Source of the DNA: Myxococcales bacterium
Lineage (GTDB): Bacteria; Myxococcota_A; Polyangia; Haliangiales; Haliangiaceae
Direction of reading: 5' to 3'
DNA: 53,790 nt
NCBI GenBank assembly: GCA_028287135.1
Contig: JAQBQE010000069.1
Location: 1 to 53,790 of the forward strand
Shown here: piece after piece, positions 1 through 7,636 of the stretch
Numbering within the stretch: position 1 is the first letter of the stretch
How the letters are laid out: every line of letters starts with the position of its first letter
Made by a program: the position numbers and the translations under genes
Notes under the pieces: generated by a model
What the model was told of the DNA's origin: nothing
The model's database searches: none
What the model saw: the letters and a program-made list of their open reading frames with translations, nothing else

Positions 1-268
1 CGGCCCCGCGGCCACCTCGTTCAGCGAGCGAGGTACGCGCAGGCTCCGCAGACCGCGCACAGCACCGATCAGCGTGTTCAGCCGAACCGGCGAAACGCGA
101 GGGGGTCTGGATGCGCAGCAGCCAGAATCCCGAGCAGCGTACGTGCCGTGGGCCCATCCACCGATCCGGCTACGAACAGCGTACGCGCACCCCATCCGCA
201 GCGGATCGGGACGTGGACGTACGTGCACGTGCACGACGACGGAACCCGCTAACTGACCAGCATTGGTT
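1..268. other. Left edge, no convincing gene
   Basis: I see no gene I can support here. The complementary strand stays open from about position 229 to the left edge, with a GTG near 229 and an ATG near 190, so the start of a leftward gene truncated by the window is possible, but its translation has no recognisable motif. Positions 211-243 are an alternating purine/pyrimidine run built on ACGT and GTGCAC. Confidence 0.3.
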
Positions 269-790
269 CTAGCGCAGCGCGCGCATGCCTTTGGCGCGGC
301 GGAGATCGTTGACCACGCGCGCGACCTGCTCGTCATGCAGGAGCTGCTTGGAGAGCGCGCCGGTCGTGATCCCGAGTCGCTGCGCGGTGGTCGCGATCTC
401 GAGGTCACCGGCCACGAGCAGATCGAGGAGCTCCGCGATCGCGGCCCAGTACTCCCCGGTCAGCTTGGTCTTCGCTCCCTGCGGCGCCGTGCCCGCGCCG
501 ATGAACGCGGCCAGCCGCGGCGACGGCACGAAGCCCTCGATCTGCACGGGCTCGCGAACCTCGAGCGCGATCGCCGAGCGCAGGCGACGCACGGCGTGGA
601 GCTTGTTCTCGCTCTGCGACCGGCTGTCCTCGCCGATCGCGCTGATGCCGGTGAGCTTGTGCCGGAGCCGCACCGCGCTCTCGGTCTTGTTGCGGTGCTG
701 ACCGCCCGGACCCGACGCGCGGTAACGATCGACCTCGCACTGCGCGATCAGCGCATCATCGCTGACAAGCAGGTGGTCGATGCGCGCCAC
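269..790 (-). CDS. Peptide-chain release factor-like protein (GGQ domain)
   Basis: A 173-residue protein with the class-I release-factor catalytic motif GPGGQHRNKTESAVRL, with G29-G30-Q31 positioned to trigger peptidyl-tRNA hydrolysis on the ribosome. It holds the GGQ domain alone: the stop-codon-recognition domain of RF1/RF2 is absent, which matches the small RF-1-domain rescue-type proteins (ArfB/RF-H-like). The C-terminal 80 residues are helical, unlike the short basic tail of ArfB, so the exact subgroup is unsure. The GTG start lies 2 nt after the stop of the upstream unknown gene, so the two probably share a transcript. Role inferred: release or rescue of stalled or non-standard ribosome complexes. 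Confidence 0.85.
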   Translation of the reverse strand: MARIDHLLVSDDALIAQCEVDRYRASGPGGQHRNKTESAVRLRHKLTGISAIGEDSRSQSENKLHAVRRLRSAIALEVREPVQIEGFVPSPRLAAFIGAGTAPQGAKTKLTGEYWAAIAELLDLLVAGDLEIATTAQRLGITTGALSKQLLHDEQVARVVNDLRRAKGMRALR

Positions 791-792
791 GA

Positions 793-1734
793 TCAGTTCG
801 CTTGCGCCGGAGCGGGAGCAGGAGCCGCGCCACCCTGCGCGAGCTCGCCGGGCTCGAGATAGACGTCAACGCCCGCCTTGTCGCCCGCTCGCCCGTACTC
901 GACCCGCGCGATACCCTCGCCGAGAGCACCGACCAGCTTGCTGAGCTTGGGATCGATCGAGACCTTGGCATCGGTGCACAGCTTCTCGATCTCGGAGAGC
1001 GCGATGCCCGGTGCGAGGGCGCCGATCCGCGAGATCTGACCGCCACGGATCCGGACCGCGAGCGAGAACTGGGGTGCCTGCACGGTACGAAACCGCTCGA
1101 GCAGCGCGGGCTCGAGCGGAGCCTTGGTGAAGTGGACGAACGCCTTCGACAGCGCCGCGACCTGCTCGTCGACCGTCTCACCAGGCATCGCGATCTCGAT
1201 CTCGCTGAACGCCGCGTCACCGATCGATTGCGTGAACCGATCGATCCGCTCGATCTTGTGGTCCTCGACGAACTTCTTCATCTGGAACTTCGCCTCGTGG
1301 GTGCCGAACATGGTCTCGACCGCCGACCACGGATGCGGATCCCAGAAGTGCCAGCCGGTGGTGACCTTGCCGCCCCACACGCCGATCCACGACCCGACGA
1401 GCTTGGGCTCGAGCTGCTCGCCGATGCCGTCGAGCAGTGCGGCGTCGCTCTTGGCGATGTTGCAGAGCTTGAAGTAGTCCGCCATCTTCGGGACGAACCC
1501 GCGCGGGTCACCCCAGGCGCCCCACCACACGCGGCGCAGATCGCTGCCGAGCATCGCGAGATAGCTGACACCGTCGCCATCGGGCGGCATGTCCGGTGGC
1601 ATCGGGTTGTGCTCGAGCCAGCGGTCGAGATGGATGTCCATCCATTCTTCGACGATCGCGAGCTGCGACAAGCTGATCTGGAGGTTCAACCTGACGGCGA
1701 GCGCGCGCTGTAGCGCGAGGTCCAGCGAGCTCAT
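793..1734 (-). CDS. Hypothetical protein, 313 aa
   Basis: I do not recognise a family. The protein has no signal peptide or membrane segment and looks cytosolic. The N-terminal half is rich in Trp and aromatics (for example around residues 70-75 and 115-140), the middle is a charged helical region, and the last dozen residues are an Ala/Pro tail. A TATCGT hexamer at 1742-1747 (complement) ends 7 nt before the ATG and there is no Shine-Dalgarno, which supports this start and suggests a near-leaderless message. It is the first gene of a two-gene unit with the release-factor-like protein. Confidence 0.75.
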   Translation of the reverse strand: MSSLDLALQRALAVRLNLQISLSQLAIVEEWMDIHLDRWLEHNPMPPDMPPDGDGVSYLAMLGSDLRRVWWGAWGDPRGFVPKMADYFKLCNIAKSDAALLDGIGEQLEPKLVGSWIGVWGGKVTTGWHFWDPHPWSAVETMFGTHEAKFQMKKFVEDHKIERIDRFTQSIGDAAFSEIEIAMPGETVDEQVAALSKAFVHFTKAPLEPALLERFRTVQAPQFSLAVRIRGGQISRIGALAPGIALSEIEKLCTDAKVSIDPKLSKLVGALGEGIARVEYGRAGDKAGVDVYLEPGELAQGGAAPAPAPAQAN

Positions 1735-1741
1735 CGCCTCG

Positions 1742-1747
1742 ACGATA
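1742..1747 (-). promoter_or_regulatory. Putative -10 element, leaderless type
   Basis: TATCGT on the complement, 7 nt before the ATG at 1734. It is one of a recurrent set of TAnnnT elements placed so that transcription would begin at or next to the start codon. Confidence 0.45.
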
Positions 1748-1750
1748 ACA

Positions 1751-3031
1751 CTAGTCGAGGACCAGGCGCGCGGTCATGAACACCGAGCGCGCCCCCGTGG
1801 TCATCGTCTCGCCGCTGATCTGCTGCGCGAAGATCGAGCCGCGGAGGCCAAGGGCGAAGCCCGCCTCGACCCAGTAGCTCGCGCCGAGGTTCAGGTAGTG
1901 CTCGCGGACGTGCTGGGCGGGCTCCCGGGTGTCGACGACGGCATACGACGCGCCCACGCCGCTCCTGTCCCGGAGGTTGAGGTCGACGCCCGTCGAGAAC
2001 GTGTAGCTGCGGAACAGCTCCGCGAGCCGGTACTTGGAGTCGGTCGGATCGAGGATCTCGTTCTTGTTGCGCGACACGTTGGCGAACGGCGAGAGTTCGC
2101 CGGCGGGAGTGTCGAGGTGGGCGCGAGCTCCGAGCCGCAGGTTGTAGCCGCGAATCGACTGATCGTCCGTGATCGATTGCTGGGTGTCGAGGCTGTAGAT
2201 CTGGACCTCGGCCTTGGCCTCGAGGTGCTCGGACCTGAACAGCAGTGATGGCGACCCGAAGTAGATGTGGAGGTTCTGATCGGGAAGGTTGTTCTGCGAG
2301 TTTCCGACCTGCGCAGCCGCGAGATAGAACGGGCGATCGAACGGCTGCAGCTTGCCGCCGATCGCGAGCGTGCCGGTGATGCCGGTCGGGTTGGTCGAGT
2401 GGAACGTCGCACCAACGGTCAGGTACTTCGTGACCTGATAGCTGCCGTACAGGCCGTTGCCGCGATCGGCGCCGGAGTAGAGCAGCGGGTCTCGCGTGTA
2501 GAGGTCGGTGTAGAGCAGATCTCCGAGGTGCGCCGAGACGTAGTCATAGCTCGCCGGATCCGCGACCCGACCTGCAGCAATCGACCAGCCAGCGCGCGCG
2601 TAGCGGACGTACTGGTCGCGGATCGCGATCGCCGCCTGCCCTTCCCACACACTCGAGCCATAGCCCATCGGGCCGCCGAGCGACGCCTCGAATTCGCTCG
2701 CGAACGTCACGTACGGACCGGTGCCGCCGCGGATCCCGAGGCGCGAGACCGCCACGGTCGGGTTCTGCTCCTGCGTCTTGACGTCGGCAGGCTGGTGCAG
2801 GCTCTGGAGGTGGACGCCGCCGGCAATCGCGCCGTACGGCTCGATCCACTTTCCGCGACGGGTCGGGTTCGGCGTCACCGTCGCGGTCACCGTACCGGCG
2901 GGCTCGACCGCAGCGTCGGTGTCCGTCACGGCGACGACGATCGGCTCGCGGCGCATCGACTCGGGGGGAAACTCGATCTCGGCATGCGCGATCGTGGGGA
3001 CGAGCAGGGACGCGATCAGCAGGGTGCGCAT
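1751..3031 (-). CDS. Outer-membrane beta-barrel protein (porin-like)
   Basis: A 426-residue protein with a clear Sec signal peptide ending at about A17 (THAEIEF follows the Ala-X-Ala site). The rest is dominated by alternating hydrophobic/polar stretches typical of beta strands, many ending in aromatic residues (YVRYARAGWSIAAGRV, YLNLGASYWVEAGFALGLRG). It closes with a short amphipathic strand, VFMTARLVLD, like the last strand of barrels recognised by the BAM complex. I infer an outer-membrane porin or transporter. It starts 1 nt after the stop of the hydrolase lipoprotein gene, so it should be made from the same sigma54-type promoter. A plausible job is uptake of the hydrolase product; the substrate is unknown. 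Confidence 0.8.
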   Translation of the reverse strand: MRTLLIASLLVPTIAHAEIEFPPESMRREPIVVAVTDTDAAVEPAGTVTATVTPNPTRRGKWIEPYGAIAGGVHLQSLHQPADVKTQEQNPTVAVSRLGIRGGTGPYVTFASEFEASLGGPMGYGSSVWEGQAAIAIRDQYVRYARAGWSIAAGRVADPASYDYVSAHLGDLLYTDLYTRDPLLYSGADRGNGLYGSYQVTKYLTVGATFHSTNPTGITGTLAIGGKLQPFDRPFYLAAAQVGNSQNNLPDQNLHIYFGSPSLLFRSEHLEAKAEVQIYSLDTQQSITDDQSIRGYNLRLGARAHLDTPAGELSPFANVSRNKNEILDPTDSKYRLAELFRSYTFSTGVDLNLRDRSGVGASYAVVDTREPAQHVREHYLNLGASYWVEAGFALGLRGSIFAQQISGETMTTGARSVFMTARLVLD

Positions 3032-3032
3032 A

Positions 3033-4334
3033 TCAGTTCTCCAGTGCCGCGGTGATCTTCACGAGGCCAGCGGGGCTACGAACCGCGCCGTAGTGATTGC
3101 GAAAGAAGCCGTTGTAGAAGTAGCCGCTGGTGTCGAAGTCGTTGAGGCCGTTGATCACGTTGTGAGCGCACGCGGTCGGATGCAGGCGTGACGCGTGCTC
3201 CGAGACGAACTCGTCCTGCTGCGTGCCGTTCATCAGATCCTTCATCGTCACCGACGTGTACGAGACGACGTTGTCGCCGCACGCGTTGCGGGTGCCGAAT
3301 GCGTAGTCACCGTCGGCGCACGGCGTCTCCCACCAGCCGCCGTACTGACCGTTGTCGGTCGTCATCGGTGGGCCGTTGAGCGGGCGATGGAAAGCGGTCA
3401 GCGTGTACTGATTGCGCTGGCCCATCTGGCAGGTCACCGTGCCGCGCATCGTCAGGTTGAGGCCGCACTGCTTTGCGAAGCTGACCACGCCATGGTTCGC
3501 ACCCGAGGCGACGATCACGTGCTGCACGCGCTCGAAGATGTTGACGTCCCACGCCCCGTCTTGGTGCTCGACCCACAGCCGGCGCAGCGCATCGCGCACG
3601 GTGGTCGCGCCGAGCGAAAAGCCGACGAGCGAGATCTTGCGACCGGGGTTCGCGATCGCGACTCGCTTGACCAGCTCCTGGAGGATCGGGACGTTCCAGC
3701 CGTGATCCGCGTTGCGCGGCGTGTTGCCGGTGTCCTTGCCCTCGGGACTGTTCGGGTCGTCGATCAGGTCGGAGCGGAAGTCGACCGCGATCGTGCGAAA
3801 GCCAGCGGCCGGCAACAGCTCGGCGAGCTGATCGCGCGCGTCGGTATCCGCAGGGAACATCAGCGACGCGGGGTCCGCGTGCACGAACTTCATCCAGCCC
3901 GTGGGTGACTCGCTGTTGCCGTGGACGAGGATCACGATCGGCCTGGTCGTGTCCTCGCTGACGCCCGACGGAAACGCGAGCTCGCGCGCGGCGCACGCAT
4001 AGCCCGCGATCGGGGCCGGGGTGTAGCCGAGCCCGGCGGTCGAGCAGCCCGGATGCGTCATCCCCGCCTCGTCGGGGGTGAGCGTGCGGTAGCGACCGCC
4101 CGGGTACATCACATCGCCAGGCTGCGGCATGCTGGTCTTGTCCCAGCGGTTGCGGCGCGCAGCAGGCAGCGCATCGTGGACGTCGAACCCCGCCGGAGCG
4201 AGGGGCGCAGCCGCCATCGCCTCCGCGCACGCGGACACGTCGACACCCGTGTCATCTCCACCACCGAGGTCATCAGGGCGGCCGTTCCCACCGAGCTGAC
4301 ACCCCACCAGGACCACGAGCCATGCGCGCTTCAT
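3033..4334 (-). CDS. Alpha/beta-hydrolase lipoprotein (esterase/lipase-like)
   Basis: The chosen ATG gives MKRAWLVVLVGCQLGG, a lipoprotein signal with its lipobox Cys at residue 12. The mature part has an alpha/beta-hydrolase core: the oxyanion strand IVILVHGNSE, the nucleophile elbow VGFSLGATT (Gly-X-Ser-X-Gly), and a probable catalytic His late in the sequence (HASRLH or ACAHNV). A TTG 18 nt upstream would extend the frame but puts the signal peptide inside. The protein is probably surface or periplasm anchored and cleaves an ester or amide. A strong sigma54 promoter match lies at 4348-4363 and two operator-like sites at 4416-4466, so expression is probably activator-dependent. It is followed at once by the barrel gene. 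Confidence 0.82.
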   Translation of the reverse strand: MKRAWLVVLVGCQLGGNGRPDDLGGGDDTGVDVSACAEAMAAAPLAPAGFDVHDALPAARRNRWDKTSMPQPGDVMYPGGRYRTLTPDEAGMTHPGCSTAGLGYTPAPIAGYACAARELAFPSGVSEDTTRPIVILVHGNSESPTGWMKFVHADPASLMFPADTDARDQLAELLPAAGFRTIAVDFRSDLIDDPNSPEGKDTGNTPRNADHGWNVPILQELVKRVAIANPGRKISLVGFSLGATTVRDALRRLWVEHQDGAWDVNIFERVQHVIVASGANHGVVSFAKQCGLNLTMRGTVTCQMGQRNQYTLTAFHRPLNGPPMTTDNGQYGGWWETPCADGDYAFGTRNACGDNVVSYTSVTMKDLMNGTQQDEFVSEHASRLHPTACAHNVINGLNDFDTSGYFYNGFFRNHYGAVRSPAGLVKITAALEN

Positions 4335-4347
4335 GGCGCGCGACCTG

Positions 4348-4363
4348 AGCAACGGGCGTACCA
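4348..4363 (-). promoter_or_regulatory. Putative sigma54 (-24/-12) promoter of the hydrolase-barrel operon
   Basis: Complement reads TGGTACGCCCGTTGCT; the consensus is TGGCACG-N4-TTGCW. GG and GC are 10 nt apart as required. The expected start of transcription, about 4337, is only a few bases before the ATG at 4334. Confidence 0.7.
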
Positions 4364-4415
4364 GCGTCGATCACCGTCGATCTGGAGGCGAGCCCTGCTG
4401 GCCGCGTGAGATCGC

Positions 4416-4435
4416 CTGTTGGCCGCGTCCCACGG
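4416..4435. promoter_or_regulatory. Putative activator site A
   Basis: CTGTTGG-N6-CCCACGG, 12 of 14 matches to the palindrome CTGTTGG-N6-CCAACAG. Centre lies about 88 nt upstream of the predicted sigma54 start at 4337, a usual enhancer position. Confidence 0.5.
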
Positions 4436-4446
4436 CGCTGTGGCCC

Positions 4447-4466
4447 CTGTGGGCCGGTCCCAACAG
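4447..4466. promoter_or_regulatory. Putative activator site B
   Basis: CTGTGGG-N6-CCAACAG, 13 of 14 matches to the palindrome. It lies 31 bp (three helical turns) further upstream than site A and directly abuts the stop codon of the next gene. Sites A and B together could also fold as a long imperfect hairpin (4414-4468). Confidence 0.55.
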
Positions 4467-4467
4467 G

Positions 4468-5037
4468 CTACTGCTTCGTGACGGTCACCGTGTACGCGCC
4501 CACCGTCGGGGCGAGCTCGTGATCGACGACGACGAACAGCGGACCGCCCACGAGTGCGGTCACCACGATCGGGTTGCCCTGGGACGCGAAGTGGTTGCCG
4601 AGGCAGCCCGCGGTCGAGCCGCACGGGGTGACCACGTACGCGCGCATGCCCGTGACCTCGACGAGGAACTGATCGCCGGCCGCCGGCGTGATCCGGTAGA
4701 CCTCGTCCGCTCCGTTCATCACGAATCCACCACACCACGCGGACACCCGCGACGTGCGACCGGTCGTGTCACCCGCCGCTGCAACGCCCGAGGTCAGGAG
4801 CCCGGGATCCGTGCAGGTCAGCGCCGCCATCCGGGCGTCGACCGCCGAATCTCCCGGTGCATCCTCGATCGGGAGCGCCGCCACGCAGGTATCCGAGCGC
4901 GTGTCGCAGACCAGGGCAGATGGGCACCGGCCGTCGCTGCACTTGTAGGTTCCGCGGCTGTAGTCCGCATCGAAGGTGCAGGCGCCCGTGAGGACCAGCG
5001 CGACGATGCCCGTGTGGGCGAGGACGTTCCACGGCAT
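4468..5037 (-). CDS. Small cysteine-rich lipoprotein
   Basis: A 189-residue protein starting MPWNVLAHTGIVALVLTGAC, a lipoprotein signal with the lipobox Cys at residue 20. The next 35 residues have Cys pairs in the pattern Y-K-C-x-DG-x-C-x5-VC-x6-TC, seen in many myxobacterial exported lipoproteins. The C-terminal 90 residues look like a small beta-sandwich (YRITPAAGDQFLVEVTG, then FVVVDHELAPTVGAYTVTVTK), similar to pre-peptidase-type domains. The longer frame upstream of this ATG is only open on the strand antisense to the kinase gene. Function unknown. It is divergent from the kinase gene with 12 nt between the two starts. Confidence 0.75.
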   Translation of the reverse strand: MPWNVLAHTGIVALVLTGACTFDADYSRGTYKCSDGRCPSALVCDTRSDTCVAALPIEDAPGDSAVDARMAALTCTDPGLLTSGVAAAGDTTGRTSRVSAWCGGFVMNGADEVYRITPAAGDQFLVEVTGMRAYVVTPCGSTAGCLGNHFASQGNPIVVTALVGGPLFVVVDHELAPTVGAYTVTVTKQ

Positions 5038-5049
5038 AGTAGCGGCGCT

Positions 5050-6678
5050 GTGACATCGTACCAGCTCGCCCCCACGCCCGAGGCGCGACCTGCGCCGACA
5101 CGGCTCGGCCGGTACGACCTGATCGGGCACCTCGCGACCGGCGGGATGGCCGAGATCCACCTCGCACGACTGTCCGGCGAGGAGGGGTTCTGGCGCCTGT
5201 TCGTGGTCAAGCGCCTGCTCCCCGAGCTGTGCGCGTCGCGCGAGTACATCGCGATGCTGTTCGACGAGGGCAGGATCGCGGGTCGTCTCAACCACCCGAA
5301 CGTGTGCGAGGTCTACGAGCTCGGCCGTGACGGTGTCGAGTACTTCCTGGTGATGCCGTACCTCGACGGCATCCCGCTCCACGATCTGATCGCCCGACCG
5401 CGCGAGGCAGATCGGCTGCGCGAGCTCCGGATCTGGGCCGGCGTGATCATCCAGGCATGCGCGGGCCTCCACTACGCGCATGAGCTGCGCGACGAGCAGG
5501 ATCGTTTGCTCGAGCTCGTTCATCGCGACATCTCCCCGTCGAACGTGTTCGTCACCGCCGACGGGCTCGTCAAGGTGCTCGACTTCGGGATTGCCAAGGT
5601 GCTCGGCTCGTCGGTGACCGAGGCCGGCACGATCAAGGGCAAGACCCAGTACATGTCGCCCGAGCAGCTGCTCGGCAAGCCGCTCGATCGGCGTGCGGAT
5701 CTGTTCTCGCTCGGTATCGTGATGTTCGAGCTCGCGACGCACCAGCGGCTGTTCAAGCGCGACAGCGAGTACCTGTCGGCGCGCGCGATCCTCGAGGACG
5801 CCATCCCACGCGCCGATGCCGTCGACCCCGCGATCCCGACGGAGGTCGCCGATGTGATCGCGCGAGCGCTCGCGCGTGACCCACGCGATCGCCACGGGGA
5901 CGCGAAGGAGCTCGCGCTGGCGATCGTCGATGCGATGGCGAAGCACGGCGGCGTCGCCACTCCGGCGGAGATCGCGGCGGTGGTGACCAGCACCGACGAG
6001 CTGACGGCACAGCGCACGCGCCAGGCCAAGATCGTCGATGTGGCGCGCGCCCAGCCGATCGAGGTGGCGACCCGACCGATGCGCGGCGAGAAGACGATCG
6101 TGTCGCCACCCCCGACGCACGCGCAGTCGTTCTCGGGGTGGCGCCGGGGGGTGACCATCGCGCTGATCGCGACGCTCGCGCTGTCGGTGCTGTTCGGGCT
6201 GCTCGTGCGCGCGGTGATCTCGCACACGAGCGAGCCCGCGACCGCCGCGCACGCCGGATCCGCCGCATCCGGCTCCACCTCCGTCGAGCCCGAGCCCGAG
6301 CCCGAGCCCGGATCCGACTCCGAGTCCGGATCCGCAGCCGAGTCCGCATCCGGGTCCGGGTCTGAATCCGCATCCGGATCCGGATCCGAGTCCGGATCGG
6401 GAGCCGCCGCCGGATCCGCCGCCACCGCCGCCGCAGGATCCGCTCCGCGCTCTGGCACGTCGCGCCCTGCCCGTCCCGGCACGTTCAGCATCGAATCGAC
6501 CCCGTTCGCGACGATCTTCCTCGACGGCAAGCGCCTCGATGTCACCCCGATGGTCGGGTACCGCCTCCCCGCGGGCCGCCACCGCCTGCGCGCGGTCCTC
6601 GTGGATGGGCGGGCGAAGGAGCTGACCGTCGATGTTCCGGCGGGCCAGTCGGCCCGACCGATCCACCTGACCTGGTGA
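5050..6678 (+). CDS. Ser/Thr protein kinase with membrane anchor and PEGA domain
   Basis: The GTG start gives 542 residues. The kinase domain covers about 21-290: Gly-rich loop GHLATGGMAEIH, Lys54 in VVKRLL, catalytic HRD at 158-160 (VHRDISPSN), DFG at 178-180 and MSPEQ in the activation segment. It is an active-looking Hanks-type (Pkn) kinase. One TM helix follows (about 368-391), then an acidic Glu/Pro/Ser/Gly low-complexity linker and a C-terminal PEGA domain (about 477-542), which would be periplasmic. The frame continues far upstream but only as antisense to the lipoprotein gene. It could phosphorylate a target read by the FHA domain of the activator at 10466; that link is inferred from proximity only. 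Confidence 0.92.
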   Translation: MTSYQLAPTPEARPAPTRLGRYDLIGHLATGGMAEIHLARLSGEEGFWRLFVVKRLLPELCASREYIAMLFDEGRIAGRLNHPNVCEVYELGRDGVEYFLVMPYLDGIPLHDLIARPREADRLRELRIWAGVIIQACAGLHYAHELRDEQDRLLELVHRDISPSNVFVTADGLVKVLDFGIAKVLGSSVTEAGTIKGKTQYMSPEQLLGKPLDRRADLFSLGIVMFELATHQRLFKRDSEYLSARAILEDAIPRADAVDPAIPTEVADVIARALARDPRDRHGDAKELALAIVDAMAKHGGVATPAEIAAVVTSTDELTAQRTRQAKIVDVARAQPIEVATRPMRGEKTIVSPPPTHAQSFSGWRRGVTIALIATLALSVLFGLLVRAVISHTSEPATAAHAGSAASGSTSVEPEPEPEPGSDSESGSAAESASGSGSESASGSGSESGSGAAAGSAATAAAGSAPRSGTSRPARPGTFSIESTPFATIFLDGKRLDVTPMVGYRLPAGRHRLRAVLVDGRAKELTVDVPAGQSARPIHLTW

Positions 6679-6685
6679 TGACTGC

Positions 6686-6691
6686 TAAGCT
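6686..6691 (+). promoter_or_regulatory. Putative -10 element, leaderless type
   Basis: TAAGCT, 6 nt before the GTG at 6698; no Shine-Dalgarno is present. Confidence 0.45.
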
Positions 6692-6697
6692 CGCGGC

Positions 6698-7636
6698 GTG
6701 CGCGCTGCGTTGTTCCTGGCGGTCGCCGCGACCGCGCTGTTCACCACACCGGCGCACGCCGATGATTCGCTCGCCGAGGCCCGCCAGCGCGAAGCCGCGC
6801 TCGATTATCAGGGTGCGCTGACGATCGTCGAGGGCGCGCTCGCAGCCGGTGGTGCGGATCCAGGTCGGCTCGCCGAGCTCCACCTGTTCGCCGGCAGGCT
6901 CGCGGCAGGTCTCGACCGAGCGGATCGCGCCGAAGGTCACTTCGCGCGCGTGCTCGCGCTGCGCCCGGAGCTCCGGCTGCCGGAGGGCACGTCGCCCAAG
7001 CTGACCGCGCCGTTCGAGGCCGCGCGCGCGCGCTCCATTCCGCTGCGGCTGTCGGTGACCTCGACCCGAGGCCTGGTCACGCTGCACCTCGATGCAGATG
7101 CGCTCGGCCTGGTGGCCGGGGTGCAGGTCCACGTCATCGACGGTGCCGGTGTGCACTCCGATGTCGTCGCCGAACGCTCGACGCGGATCGCGATCCCGAG
7201 CGGGACCCAGGCGACCGAGGCGAGCGCTCTCGATGTGATGGGAAACCGGCTGTGGGTCGGCGTCGTGCCACTGGAGGGCGCGCTCGGTCCGCGCGTCCCC
7301 GGCGGCGAACCGCGATCGCTGATCGCGCGCTGGCCGCTGTGGGCCGTGGTCAGTGGCGTCGCGCTGACGACCGGCGCGGTCGCGACCTGGCAGCTGCGCC
7401 GGGCGCAGAACGAATGGAATACGGCGCGCGCGAGCGGCAGCGCCGAGTTCTCGGACCTCGAAGACATCGAGCGCCGCGGCCGTCGCTGGGGCTGGACCGC
7501 GAACATCGCGTTCGGTGCGGCGATCGTCACCGGCCTCGTCGCGGTCAGCTTCTCGGTCCGCGGTGACACCGGCCCGATCGCGTTCTCGGTCGGTCCCGGA
7601 CCGGGCACCGGGCTGGCGCTCGGCGCACAGTTCTAG
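6698..7636 (+). CDS. Exported TPR-like protein with two TM helices
   Basis: A 312-residue protein with a signal peptide (cleavage after THAHA-type Ala, about residue 22). TPR-like helices cover about 25-95 (AEARQREAALDYQGALTIVE, LAELHLFAGRLAAGLDRADRAEGHFARVL), then a beta-rich middle. Two TM helices near the C-terminus (about 211-232 and 267-287) flank a charged helical segment. The same plan, TPR plus beta region plus two C-terminal TM helices, recurs in the gene at 30419, which also sits beside a Ser/Thr kinase. The likely role is a kinase-associated envelope protein, inferred from context. Its stop codon shares CTAG with the convergent esterase. Confidence 0.75.
   Translation: MRAALFLAVAATALFTTPAHADDSLAEARQREAALDYQGALTIVEGALAAGGADPGRLAELHLFAGRLAAGLDRADRAEGHFARVLALRPELRLPEGTSPKLTAPFEAARARSIPLRLSVTSTRGLVTLHLDADALGLVAGVQVHVIDGAGVHSDVVAERSTRIAIPSGTQATEASALDVMGNRLWVGVVPLEGALGPRVPGGEPRSLIARWPLWAVVSGVALTTGAVATWQLRRAQNEWNTARASGSAEFSDLEDIERRGRRWGWTANIAFGAAIVTGLVAVSFSVRGDTGPIAFSVGPGPGTGLALGAQF

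Noticed and set aside
211..243. Alternating purine/pyrimidine run as a regulatory or Z-DNA element
   Set aside because: Too short, no gene start attached, and common in DNA of this GC content.
4468..6666. 732-codon minus-strand frame over the Ser/Thr kinase
   Set aside because: Only the last 189 codons look like protein (lipoprotein signal onward); the rest is antisense to the kinase.
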